From contig JBBTQM010000016.1 of the NCBI GenBank assembly GCA_038065675.1, positions 1 through 50,144 on the forward strand: a DNA stretch of 50,144 nt, read 5' to 3'. This stretch comes from JAUYLU01 sp038065675. Its GTDB lineage: Bacteria; Patescibacteriota; Minisyncoccia; Phycocordibacterales; VMEP01. The translations under genes were made by a program, and so were the position numbers. The notes below the pieces were generated by a model. That model searched no databases. It was not told where the DNA came from and saw only the letters and a list, made by a program, of their open reading frames with translations. This document shows positions 7,533 to 14,159 of this stretch, piece after piece (within the stretch, counting starts at the first letter, position 1; the number at the start of each line of letters is the position of its first letter).

Positions 7533-8156
7533 ATGAAATTTATCGTCGGAACAAAACAGAATATGACCCAATTTTTCGCCGAAGACGGGCGGGCGTTCGC
7601 CGGCACCGTGCTTAAGGTGGAGCCGATGGTCGTTGCACAGGTAAAAGGAAAAGAAAAAGACGGCTATTCGGCGGTTATGGTCGGTTTCGGCGGCGCTCAA
7701 AAAGTGGAAAGAGTTTCCAAGGCGGTGCGCGGGCATTTGAAAGAAATTGCTCCGACCAAGGGTCTTAAAGAATTCAGAGTTTCCGAGGAAGAAGCAAAGG
7801 CATTCGCGCGCGCGCAGTCGATTGACGTATCAATATTTAATCCGGGCGACATCGTTGAAGTTTCAGCCATAACCAAAGGCAAAGGTTTTCAGGGTGTGGT
7901 TAAGCGACATGGATTTGCCGGCGGCCCGAGAACTCACGGCCAGAAACACTCCGAACGCGAAGCCGGTTCTATCGGAGCTACATGGCCCCAGCGCGTTATA
8001 AAAAACAAGCGCATGCCCGGACGCATGGGCGGAGACCGCGTTACGATTAAAAACCTGCGCGTGTTGGGAGTTGATGCGGCCGCGAATCTTATTTTAATAT
8101 CGGGAGCCATTCCGGGCCGCCGCGGAACTTTCGTTGAAGTAAGGGGCAGGAATTAG
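7533..8156 (+). CDS. rplC: 50S ribosomal protein L3 (uL3)
   Basis: 207 aa, normal length. Begins MKFIVGTKQNMTQFF. The central FQGVVKRHGFAGGPRTHGQK loop, which reaches the peptidyl transferase centre in L3, is intact, and the C-terminal segment AIPGRRGTFVEVR is typical. It is first gene of the rplC-rplD-rplW-rplB unit and follows a 234-nt leader rather than rpsJ. Only a weak ribosome site (actcctt-like region, no clear GGAG) precedes the ATG. Confidence 0.97.
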   Translation: MKFIVGTKQNMTQFFAEDGRAFAGTVLKVEPMVVAQVKGKEKDGYSAVMVGFGGAQKVERVSKAVRGHLKEIAPTKGLKEFRVSEEEAKAFARAQSIDVSIFNPGDIVEVSAITKGKGFQGVVKRHGFAGGPRTHGQKHSEREAGSIGATWPQRVIKNKRMPGRMGGDRVTIKNLRVLGVDAAANLILISGAIPGRRGTFVEVRGRN

Positions 8157-8181
8157 TTGGTAGGAATTAGGAATTAGAAAA

Positions 8182-8847
8182 ATGGAAACAAAAATTTACA
8201 ATCAGGAAGGAAAAGAATCCGGAGAAATTAATCTTCCGGAAAGTGTTTTCGGCGTGAAATGGAACGCGGACTTGATACATCAAGTTATCGTTTCAATGCA
8301 GTCCAACGTCCGCACCTCGACTGCCCACACCAAGGGGCGTTCGGATGTTCGTGGCGGAGGCAAGAAGCCATGGCAGCAGAAAGGAACCGGCCGAGCCCGC
8401 CACGGTTCGCGCAGAAGCCCGCTTTGGCGCGGCGGAGGCATTACTCACGGTCCGACCAGTGAGCGCAATTATGAAAAGAAAGTGAACAAAAAAATGGCGG
8501 CGAAAGCTCTCGCGGCGCTTCTTTCGGAAAAATTAAAGAGCGGGCGCGTTATTTTTGTCGACAGCATTTCGTTTTCTGCCGCGAAAACCAAAGAAGCGGC
8601 GAAAACATTAAGCGCCATTTCAAAAGTAAAAGGATTTGAAACGCTGTCCATGAAGAAAAGCGGGAACGTTTACTTTGTTTTGCCGAAAAAGGACGACAAA
8701 GCAGTCCGCGCTTTCAAGAATCTTCCTCAAGTTGAGACCGGGGAAGCGAGGAATTTAAACGCGCTTGATTTGGTTACGCACCGCTACATTGTCGTTGCGG
8801 AGCCGAAAGAATCCGTGGCGATTCTTGAAAAGAGAGTCACAAAATAA
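8182..8847 (+). CDS. rplD: 50S ribosomal protein L4 (uL4)
   Basis: 221 aa. Begins METKIYNQEGKESGEINLPE. The conserved tunnel loop RGGGKKPWQQKGTGRARHGS and the following RRSPLWRGGG are present; this loop lines the exit tunnel in L4. The C-terminal globular part ends with a VVAEPKESV-type strand. It lies 25 nt after rplC. In E. coli L4 autoregulates the S10 operon; whether it does so here cannot be read from the sequence. Confidence 0.97.
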   Translation: METKIYNQEGKESGEINLPESVFGVKWNADLIHQVIVSMQSNVRTSTAHTKGRSDVRGGGKKPWQQKGTGRARHGSRRSPLWRGGGITHGPTSERNYEKKVNKKMAAKALAALLSEKLKSGRVIFVDSISFSAAKTKEAAKTLSAISKVKGFETLSMKKSGNVYFVLPKKDDKAVRAFKNLPQVETGEARNLNALDLVTHRYIVVAEPKESVAILEKRVTK

Positions 8848-8854
8848 AAACTTG

Positions 8855-8964
8855 TCCCGTTAGAGGCCGTGAACGCGTAGTTATAATCAAAATGAAAAAC
8901 TTAAAAAATTTAAAAAAAATAAAATCTTCTGTAGCGGGGCGTTCGCGCATTGTCTCTAATGGGA
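8855..8964 (+). promoter_or_regulatory. Family B start-codon hairpin upstream of rplW
   Basis: tcccgttagag (8855-8865) pairs with ctctaatggga (8954-8964), and gaacgc (8871-8876) pairs with gcgttc (8939-8944). The helix starts 8 nt after the rplD stop, and its last base is the A of the ATG at 8964. An internal loop separates the two helices and an AT-rich loop caps them. The same arm words recur at rplV and rpmI. Confidence 0.7.
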
Positions 8965-9275
8965 TGGCAACAAAATCTGCAAAAATAAATACAGTTCCGG
9001 AATCGCTCTCAGGCGTTTTGCTCCGCCCGCGCATTACGGAGAAAGCGACTATGTTGGGCGAGAAAAACGTCTACACCTTTGATGTTTCTCCGCGCGCCAA
9101 TAAAGACATGGTCGCCCGCGCCGTTAAAGCTGTTTACGGGATGACGCCGATTCGGGTTAATATTTCTCAGATTAAACCGAAGGCGATTTTCGTTCGCGGG
9201 AAGATGGGGACAAAAGGCGGCGGGAAGAAAGCCATGGTGTATTTAAAAAAAGGAGATAAGATAGAGTTTGTGTAA
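8964..9275 (+). CDS. rplW: 50S ribosomal protein L23 (uL23)
   Basis: About 103 aa from the ATG at 8964 (MATKSAKINTVPESLSGVLL). The L23 core RPRITEKATMLGEKNVYTFDV and the SPRANKDMVARAVKAVYGM helix are clear. An in-frame ATG at 8892 would add 24 Lys-rich residues. I prefer 8964 because the upstream stretch is the 3' half of an intergenic hairpin whose relatives at rplV and rpmI also end exactly at the start codon. The protein binds 23S rRNA at the tunnel exit, the docking site for SRP and trigger factor. Confidence 0.9.
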   Translation: MATKSAKINTVPESLSGVLLRPRITEKATMLGEKNVYTFDVSPRANKDMVARAVKAVYGMTPIRVNISQIKPKAIFVRGKMGTKGGGKKAMVYLKKGDKIEFV

Positions 9276-9311
9276 ATATAACCTACAACCAACGACAAAC
9301 AACCAACAAAA

Positions 9312-10166
9312 ATGAAATTTTACAAACCCACAACTCCATCGCGCCGCCACATGTCCACCGTTACCTTCAAGGGGGTGCTTACTTCGTCTGTCCCGCATAA
9401 GGCTTTGACCTACGGCAAAAAGCGCCATGTCGGACGAAACGCGGACGGCAGAATCACCGTTCGCCACAAGGGAGGAGGACACAAACGCGTTCATCGCGAT
9501 GTTGATTTTCTGTACGACAAAAAAAATATTCCGGCGCGCGTGGAAAGCGTTGAATACGACCCGAACCGCTCCGGTTTTATCGGGCTTGTTGTTTATCGCG
9601 ACGGCGAGAGGCGCTATATGCTTCTTCCGAAAACTGTTCGCCCGGGAGCGAATATCATGGTTTCCGAAACAGCCGACATAACGCCGGGCAACCGCCTCCC
9701 TCTTTTGAAAATTCCTGTCGGCACTTTTGTTTACAATGTTGAAATCAAGCCGCGAGGCGGAGCGAAGCTTGTCAGAAGCGCCGGTGTTTTTGCCGAAGTG
9801 GTCGCGCAAGACGGCGGCTATACCAGTTTGAAGCTTCCTTCTACCGAAGTTCGCAAAGTTCCCGGTTCATCGTGGGCGTCGGTTGGCGAGGTTTCAAATG
9901 ACGAGCATAAGCTTCGTTCAATAGGCAAAGCGGGCCGCTCGCGCTGGCTTGGAATCCGCCCGACTGTCCGCGGCACCGCCATGAATCCGGTTGACCACCC
10001 TCACGGAGGAGGTGAAGGCAGGCAGGGCAGGGGTCTTCGCAGGGCGAAATCTCTATGGGGCAAGCCTACGGGCAAGGGACAAAAAACCAGAACTCCAAAG
10101 AAATACTCAAATATTTTTATTGTTTCCAGGAGAAAAGTTGGGAAGAAAAGAGAAACGAAGCAGTAA
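9312..10166 (+). CDS. rplB: 50S ribosomal protein L2 (uL2)
   Basis: 284 aa. Begins MKFYKPTTPSRRHMSTVTFK. The conserved VRGTAMNPVDHPHGGGEGR segment holds the HPHGGGE motif, with the histidine important for peptidyl transferase. The C-terminus is the usual basic tail ending RRKVGKKRETKQ. Notably, a diverged second copy of the last 17-18 codons lies about 640 bp downstream, beyond an inserted gene. A bidirectional hairpin terminator follows. Confidence 0.97.
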   Translation: MKFYKPTTPSRRHMSTVTFKGVLTSSVPHKALTYGKKRHVGRNADGRITVRHKGGGHKRVHRDVDFLYDKKNIPARVESVEYDPNRSGFIGLVVYRDGERRYMLLPKTVRPGANIMVSETADITPGNRLPLLKIPVGTFVYNVEIKPRGGAKLVRSAGVFAEVVAQDGGYTSLKLPSTEVRKVPGSSWASVGEVSNDEHKLRSIGKAGRSRWLGIRPTVRGTAMNPVDHPHGGGEGRQGRGLRRAKSLWGKPTGKGQKTRTPKKYSNIFIVSRRKVGKKRETKQ

Positions 10167-10180
10167 GTCAGCAAAAAAAG

Positions 10181-10206
10181 AAGGCCGCCCGAGGGGGCGG
10201 CCTTTT
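10181..10206. terminator. Bidirectional terminator, rplB / lipoprotein gene
   Basis: ggccgccc-gagg-gggcggcc stem with an A run before and TTTT after. On the minus strand the T run is even longer, so it can end both rplB and the convergent lipoprotein gene. A near-copy (ccgccc-aagg-gggcgg) sits at 10955-10977. Confidence 0.85.
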
Positions 10207-10220
10207 CGATTGAGTTCACA

Positions 10221-10712
10221 TCACAGACAATTTTCATGTCTGGAAATCTGAAACAGAAGATCGATCGGGTTTTTCGTGTCCATGCGAGCCAGAGGATTTT
10301 CGACGATCATCTGGCGTACCAACTTCCCGTCTTTGTCGAACCACTGCTTGACTGGAGCTGGCCCACTACAGCGAATTGTTTTTCCCACGAGTTCGGCTAG
10401 CTCGCGCACAGTGGTGTTATCGCATGGTCCCCTCATCCAACCCTCTGCTTTCGTGGGGATGTTGCCCGGGATAATAAGAAGGGGTAAAAATATTTCCATA
10501 GTCACGTGCGCATGACATCGTTGAGGAATCAAGCTGACCCCTAATCCTGGGAAAGGAGCGGTACTTGCGAGCATACTATTCTTGTCGTGGACGAGGTGGA
10601 CCTCATCGATGGCAATGGAAGCCTCGATCTGTACCACCGATTCCTTGGTTATTTCAGGGGTGCAAGCATACAAGGCGAAAAAAACAACAACCCACACAGG
10701 GTAGCGAAACAT
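10221..10712 (-). CDS. Predicted lipoprotein, unknown function
   Basis: 163 aa. MFRYPVWVVVFFALYAC is a lipoprotein signal (lipobox LYAC), so the mature protein is likely anchored at the membrane surface. It carries further cysteines (QRCHAH, GPCDN, IRCSG, ENCL) but no recognised domain. A strong aaggag site lies 8 nt before the ATG. The gene opposes the ribosomal operon and sits inside the rplB-tail duplication, so it was probably inserted there. Its strong Shine-Dalgarno and own terminator match the other cassettes. Confidence 0.7.
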   Translation of the reverse strand: MFRYPVWVVVFFALYACTPEITKESVVQIEASIAIDEVHLVHDKNSMLASTAPFPGLGVSLIPQRCHAHVTMEIFLPLLIIPGNIPTKAEGWMRGPCDNTTVRELAELVGKTIRCSGPAPVKQWFDKDGKLVRQMIVENPLARMDTKNPIDLLFQISRHENCL

Positions 10713-10804
10713 TGGGGGACTCCTTATTTTGTGTAATTAAGAACAGACGATTGAATATAACAACTTAAATAAGTATTTGTCAATAGAAAACAATTATCGC
10801 GGAT

Positions 10805-10861
10805 GTATTTATCGTTTCCAGACGTAAGGTAGGAAAGAAAAGGAAAGAAACGAAGCAGTAA
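10805..10861 (+). pseudogene. Remnant duplicate of the rplB 3' end
   Basis: Read in frame, this stretch encodes VFIVSRRKVGKKRKETKQ followed by a stop, nearly identical to the C-terminus of rplB (IFIVSRRKVGKKRETKQ). DNA identity is about 80 percent by eye, with synonymous changes and one extra Lys codon. Nothing upstream of it matches rplB. It shows that foreign DNA carrying its own rplB tail, or recombination between two rplB alleles, created the present arrangement. Confidence 0.8.
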
Positions 10862-10893
10862 AAAATCGGCCTGAATGGTCGATTTTTTACTGC
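10855..10893 (+). terminator. Terminator overlapping the rplB remnant
   Basis: gcagtaaaaaatcg pairs with cgattttttactgc, extended by gcc/ggt around a short loop. The left arm contains the stop codon of the remnant. A C10 run follows at 10902-10911. Confidence 0.75.
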
Positions 10894-10954
10894 GAAGTCA
10901 ACCCCCCCCCCACAAAGGACCGCCCTTCGTTCGACAGCAAATAAGAAAAAAGTA

Positions 10955-10977
10955 GGCCGCCCAAGGGGGCGGTTTTT
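10955..10977 (+). terminator. Second terminator copy
   Basis: ccgccc-aagg-gggcgg stem followed by TTTTT, nearly the same as the terminator just after rplB. It seems to be part of the same duplicated tail-plus-terminator block. Confidence 0.7.
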
Positions 10978-11004
10978 GACTTTCAGAAACCTGCATATTA
11001 GTAT
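10976..11004 (+). promoter_or_regulatory. Promoter of the 124-aa membrane protein gene
   Basis: TTGACT (10976-10981) and TAGTAT (10999-11004), spacer 17. The gene start follows about 28 nt later with a GGAGG site. Confidence 0.6.
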
Positions 11005-11031
11005 GACACCGGGTTATTTTAGGAGGTACCC

Positions 11032-11406
11032 ATGTTCATAGAATATTTGTACTTAAACATTATCCCTGTAGCTTTTCTGATATTTGCGTACAGATTCTCC
11101 TCCGGCCCAATGAAAGAAATGGCCGAGTGGAAAAACGATGAAATGGCCACCTGGACCATCTCATTCTTCACATTTTGGGCGTGGTTCGTCTTTTCCTGCA
11201 CCCTGATAGTTGTCCTGAATCGCTTATTTGAGGCGGAATGGAACTGGGTGTTTGTCGGATTACTGGGTGCTTTAGTGTCGTGGGTATCAACAATGATGAT
11301 GCACATTGATCCTGCCATGTGGCGGTTTGTCAGAGCAGCGACAACTTTCCCCGAACCACCCGGCTATTTTATGGATAATGACGGGGTCTGGAAAAGGTTA
11401 AGGTGA
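11032..11406 (+). CDS. Small membrane protein, unknown function
   Basis: 124 aa with three predicted transmembrane segments: IPVAFLIFAYRF near the start, a central FFTFWAWFVFSCTLIVVL, and VFVGLLGALVSWVSTM. The C-terminal tail is soluble (PEPPGYFMDNDGVWKRLR). A strong taggaggt site lies 7 nt before the ATG. It is a single-gene cassette with its own promoter and terminator between rplB and rpsS. No family recognised. Confidence 0.65.
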   Translation: MFIEYLYLNIIPVAFLIFAYRFSSGPMKEMAEWKNDEMATWTISFFTFWAWFVFSCTLIVVLNRLFEAEWNWVFVGLLGALVSWVSTMMMHIDPAMWRFVRAATTFPEPPGYFMDNDGVWKRLR

Positions 11407-11426
11407 ACACGAGTTGAACTGTGAAA

Positions 11427-11446
11427 AAGCCCGCTTTTGCGGGCTT
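11427..11446 (+). terminator. Terminator before rpsS unit
   Basis: aagcccgc-ttt-gcgggctt hairpin followed by a short T-rich tract. It separates the cassette from the rpsS promoter. Confidence 0.7.
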
Positions 11447-11454
11447 TCCCTTAT

Positions 11455-11483
11455 TTGACAAGCTAATTCAGTTTGTATAGTAT
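11455..11483 (+). promoter_or_regulatory. rpsS promoter
   Basis: TTGACA (11455-11460) and TAGTAT (11478-11483), spacer 17. Transcription should start near 11490, giving a leader of about 95 nt. Confidence 0.75.
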
Positions 11484-11490
11484 GATACCC

Positions 11491-11573
11491 AAGCTCGCTG
11501 GAGCTATTTTATTTTAATGACCGGAGAGTGGCGCCCACTCTAGGGTTGCAAGCCTCTCCCTCGTTAAAATCCA
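11491..11573 (+). promoter_or_regulatory. Structured leader of rpsS
   Basis: A small gctc-gctg-gagc hairpin comes first. Then attttaa...ggagag pairs with ctctcc...ttaaaat to close a junction. The junction contains tgg-cgc-cca and agg-gttgcaag-cct hairpins, a three-way layout. An alternative, agagtgg-cgc-ccactct, competes with the outer stem. This could be a ribosomal-protein-binding leader; no ligand is identified. Confidence 0.5.
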
Positions 11574-11585
11574 GCAACAAGCAAT

Positions 11586-11951
11586 ATGCGATCACTAAAA
11601 AAAGGACCATATGTTGAGGAGCGCCTGCTCAAAAAAATAGAAGGTAAAAAGCCGGGCGCTTTGGGCGTGATTAAAACATGGGCTCGCCGCTCCGACATAT
11701 CGCCTGAAATGGTCGGTTTTACCTTCGGAGTTCACAACGGCAAGAACCATATTGACGTTTTGGTGACTGAGGACATGGTTGGGCACAAGCTTGGTGAATT
11801 TTCGCCAACACGCAAATTCGTGAAGCACGGAGGCAAGATGCAGAAAGAAATTGAAGACCAGAAAAAACAGGCCGAAATCGCCTCCGCCCAAGCCGCCAAA
11901 GCCGCGACAACCGAGGGCGCCAACAAAGCTCCGGCAGCCCCTAAGAAATAA
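11586..11951 (+). CDS. rpsS: 30S ribosomal protein S19 (uS19)
   Basis: 121 aa. The core RSLKKGPYVEERLLKKIEGK...FTFGVHNGKNHIDVLVTEDMVGHKLGEF is canonical and ends in SPTRKF..H. After about residue 92 comes an unusual Gln/Ala/Lys tail (KKQAEIASAQAAKAATTEGA...), longer than standard S19. It is first gene of a new transcription unit with its own promoter and structured leader. No clear Shine-Dalgarno precedes the ATG. Confidence 0.96.
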   Translation: MRSLKKGPYVEERLLKKIEGKKPGALGVIKTWARRSDISPEMVGFTFGVHNGKNHIDVLVTEDMVGHKLGEFSPTRKFVKHGGKMQKEIEDQKKQAEIASAQAAKAATTEGANKAPAAPKK

Positions 11952-11957
11952 TTATGA

Positions 11958-12076
11958 ATCCTGTTAGAAGCCACGGTCACGAGTGGTATAAAAATAAAAA
12001 AATGACACAAGGTCGAATAAAATTTGAAGATAATATAATTGCGGCGCGGGTGACCGTGACCTGCTTCTAATAGGAT
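11958..12076 (+). promoter_or_regulatory. Family B start-codon hairpin upstream of rplV
   Basis: atcctgttagaag (11958-11970) pairs with cttctaataggat (12064-12076), 13 bp with one G-U. The stem continues as a C-G pair and a 9-bp cacggtcac/gtgaccgtg helix after a 4-nt bulge. The arms begin 7 nt after the rpsS stop and end on the AU of the rplV start codon, enclosing the AGG before it. The 69-nt loop is AT-rich. Confidence 0.8.
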
Positions 12077-12413
12077 GAAAGCCCTTCTTAAAAATTACCG
12101 CCAGTCTCCGCGCAAAGTCCGCCTTGTGGCAGACCTTGTTAAGGGGAAGTCAGTCGACGATGCTCTCTCGGCTCTCCGCTTTCTCGTAAAGCGCGCCGGA
12201 ACGCCGCTTGAAAAGCTTATCCGCTCCGGAGCCGCCAATGCCGAGAAAAACTCCGGAATGGACCGCAAAAATTTAATAATTAAAAGCCTGCGCGTTGATA
12301 CCGGCGTGACGCTTAAGCGTTCCATGCCCCGCGCCCGCGGTTCGGCGTTCCCGATTAAAAAGCGTTCAAGCAACGTTATGCTAGAACTTTCCGAACGTAA
12401 ACCTATTTCCTAA
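12075..12413 (+). CDS. rplV: 50S ribosomal protein L22 (uL22)
   Basis: 112 aa. Begins MKALLKNYRQSPRKVRLVAD, the standard L22 start, with the tunnel beta-hairpin region MPRARGSAFPIKKRSSN, here shortened as in other small-ribosome lineages. The ATG is sequestered in the right arm of a long intergenic hairpin, so translation may depend on ribosomes finishing rpsS (inference). Confidence 0.96.
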   Translation: MKALLKNYRQSPRKVRLVADLVKGKSVDDALSALRFLVKRAGTPLEKLIRSGAANAEKNSGMDRKNLIIKSLRVDTGVTLKRSMPRARGSAFPIKKRSSNVMLELSERKPIS

Positions 12414-12436
12414 TTCCTACCAACCAACAACTGATT

Positions 12437-13111
12437 ATGAGCCACATTGTCCATCCATTTTCACACCGTTTAGGAATATTGCGCGATTGGAAGTCGCGCT
12501 GGTTTGGAACGCGCGGAAAATTTCAGGAATTTTTGCGCGGCGACGTCGTCATCCGCCAGTTTTTGGAGAAGCGCCTGCGCGGATATTACGTTTCTCTCGT
12601 TGATATTGAGCGCAATGAAAAGAAATTGCGCATACTTCTCAAAACTTCCCGCCCGGGAATGATTATCGGGCGTTCCGGCGAGGGACAACTCAAGCTCCGA
12701 CAGGATTTGCTTAAGGAAATGAAGCGCAGAAACATTCGCGTGCCGGAAGAATTTAAAATAGATATTCAGGAGGTTCACTCGCCGGAAGCCGACGCGGCAA
12801 TCGTAGCTTACATGGTCGCCGAAGGGCTGGAAAAACGTTTGCCTTTCCGCCGCGTTTTGAAACAGGCGATAGAAAAAGTTATGGCAAACCGCGAAGTTAA
12901 AGGCGCCAAAATCGCCCTCTCCGGACGTTTGGGCGGAGCCGACATGGCGCGGCGCGAAGAATTGAAGAAAGGAGGAATTCCTCTTCAAACTTTCCGCGCC
13001 GACATTGATTTTGCCCGCGAGAAAGCACATCTTCCGTACGGCGACTTGGGAATCAAGGTCTGGATTTACAAAGGAGAGATTTTTGCGGATAAGAAAACAG
13101 TGAATAAATAA
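12437..13111 (+). CDS. rpsC: 30S ribosomal protein S3 (uS3)
   Basis: 224 aa. The N-terminus (MSHIVHPFSHRLGILRDWKS) is shorter than E. coli S3. The KH domain GMIIGRSGEGQLKLRQDL and the C-terminal LSGRLGGADMARREELKKGG segment, which forms the mRNA entry and helicase site, are intact. It lies 23 nt after rplV in a spacer with A/C-rich repeat words. Confidence 0.97.
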   Translation: MSHIVHPFSHRLGILRDWKSRWFGTRGKFQEFLRGDVVIRQFLEKRLRGYYVSLVDIERNEKKLRILLKTSRPGMIIGRSGEGQLKLRQDLLKEMKRRNIRVPEEFKIDIQEVHSPEADAAIVAYMVAEGLEKRLPFRRVLKQAIEKVMANREVKGAKIALSGRLGGADMARREELKKGGIPLQTFRADIDFAREKAHLPYGDLGIKVWIYKGEIFADKKTVNK

Positions 13112-13116
13112 AATCC

Positions 13117-13539
13117 ATGCTTTTCCCTAAAAAGGTAAAATTCAGAAAGTGGCACAAATCGAGGAAAAACCTTTCCACGTCCAAGGAGACGCGCGGCATT
13201 GAAGTTTCATTCGGTTCGTTCGGATTGAAATCAATTGCCGTCGGGCGCATCCGTTCCAATCAGATAGAGTCCGCCCGCCGAACCATGGCTCGCCATGTCG
13301 GCAAATTCGGGAAAATCTGGGTGCGCGTTTTTCCGGACCGTCCGTTCACTCAGAAAGCCGCGGAAGTGCCCATGGGCAAAGGGAAAGGCGAGCCGGCTGG
13401 ATACGAAGTTGAAGTAAAACCCGGTCGCGTTATTTTTGAAGTTGACGGCGTTGAGCCGGTTGTCGCGCGAGAGGCCTTGAGAAAAGCCGGAACTAAACTT
13501 CCCGTTAAGACAAAAATCGTGAGCCGCGAGCTTATTTAG
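13117..13539 (+). CDS. rplP: 50S ribosomal protein L16 (uL16)
   Basis: 140 aa. Begins MLFPKKVKFRKWHKSRK. It contains SFGSFGLKSIAVGRIRSNQIESARR, WVRVFPDRPFTQKAAEVPMG and GKGKGEPAGYEVEVKPGRV, the L16 signature segments that contact A-site tRNA and 5S/23S rRNA. The gap to rpsC is only 5 nt. It is followed by the family A spacer element before rpmC. Confidence 0.97.
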   Translation: MLFPKKVKFRKWHKSRKNLSTSKETRGIEVSFGSFGLKSIAVGRIRSNQIESARRTMARHVGKFGKIWVRVFPDRPFTQKAAEVPMGKGKGEPAGYEVEVKPGRVIFEVDGVEPVVAREALRKAGTKLPVKTKIVSRELI

Positions 13540-13542
13540 AAA

Positions 13543-13697
13543 ATTAAGGAGTATATTTGCGACTATAATTTTCAAACCCCTCACTTGCGCCCGAATATGA
13601 ATTATGAGATACATAACTGGTTCGTAGGCGATTATCTGGAGCAAGTGAGGGGTGATGATTTTCAAAAACTCGCTTTGCTCGCTTAAGAAAATCAATC
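13543..13697. repeat. Family A spacer element, rplP-rpmC
   Basis: The core arms cccctcacttgc (13577-13588) and gcaagtgagggg (13641-13652) are identical to those at rplC. Outside them, ttaaggag...gcgactata on the left faces ctcgctttgctcgcttaag on the right, a weak outer stem. It fills the 158-nt gap. The loop sequence is unrelated to that of the other copies. Confidence 0.75.
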
Positions 13698-13880
13698 ATG
13701 TCCGAATTTAAATCAAAGAAAATGGAAGATTTAGGAAAGATTCTCGCTGAAAAAAGGGAGGCGCTTAGGATGTTCCGTTTCGGACTTTCCGGAAGCAAGG
13801 TTAAGAATCTCAAAGAAGGGAAAGGCTTGAAAAAAGACATCGCCAGAATTTTAACGGAGATTTCCGCGCGCAAAGAATAA
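13698..13880 (+). CDS. rpmC: 50S ribosomal protein L29 (uL29)
   Basis: 60 aa, MSEFKSKKMEDLGKILAEKR start. Two helices with the SKVKNLKEGKGLKKDIARILTEI segment match L29, a tunnel-exit protein. The gap to rpsQ is 2 nt, so coupling is likely. Confidence 0.92.
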   Translation: MSEFKSKKMEDLGKILAEKREALRMFRFGLSGSKVKNLKEGKGLKKDIARILTEISARKE

Positions 13881-13882
13881 AT

Positions 13883-14140
13883 ATGACAACCAATAAAAAA
13901 AAAGAGAATAAAGGAAAGCGCCTCAAGGGAACGGTAGTTTCAAACGCGATGGAAAAGACGGTGGTTGTTCTCGTTTCCCGATTCGTCAAACATCCGAAGT
14001 ACGGCAAATACATAGAACACAGAAAGCGCTATAAGGCGCACGTTGAGGGAGAAAAGCCGTCAATCGGCACGGCGGTGGTTATTGAAGAAACCCGTCCGAT
14101 TTCGCGCGACAAGCATTTCAGGCTGGTTACGGGAAAATAA
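13883..14140 (+). CDS. rpsQ: 30S ribosomal protein S17 (uS17)
   Basis: 85 aa. RLKGTVVSNAMEKTVVVLV, then HPKYGKYIEHRKRYKAH and the C-terminal IEETRPISRDKHFRLV are S17 hallmarks. A basic N-terminal stretch MTTNKKKENKGK precedes the OB-fold. It is tightly packed between rpmC and rplN. Confidence 0.96.
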   Translation: MTTNKKKENKGKRLKGTVVSNAMEKTVVVLVSRFVKHPKYGKYIEHRKRYKAHVEGEKPSIGTAVVIEETRPISRDKHFRLVTGK

Positions 14141-14159
14141 ACCGCGAAAATTTAAAATC

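Noticed and set aside
10565..10768. Plus-strand frame opposite the lipoprotein gene
   Set aside because: It is a shadow; the minus-strand gene has a lipobox and a strong ribosome binding site.
11952..12074. Small self-splicing intron between rpsS and rplV
   Set aside because: Far too short, no group I or II core, and the flanking genes are complete on their own.
14043..14159. Upstream extension of rplN
   Set aside because: The added 39 residues overlap rpsQ and do not resemble L14; the ATG at 14160 fits the family start.
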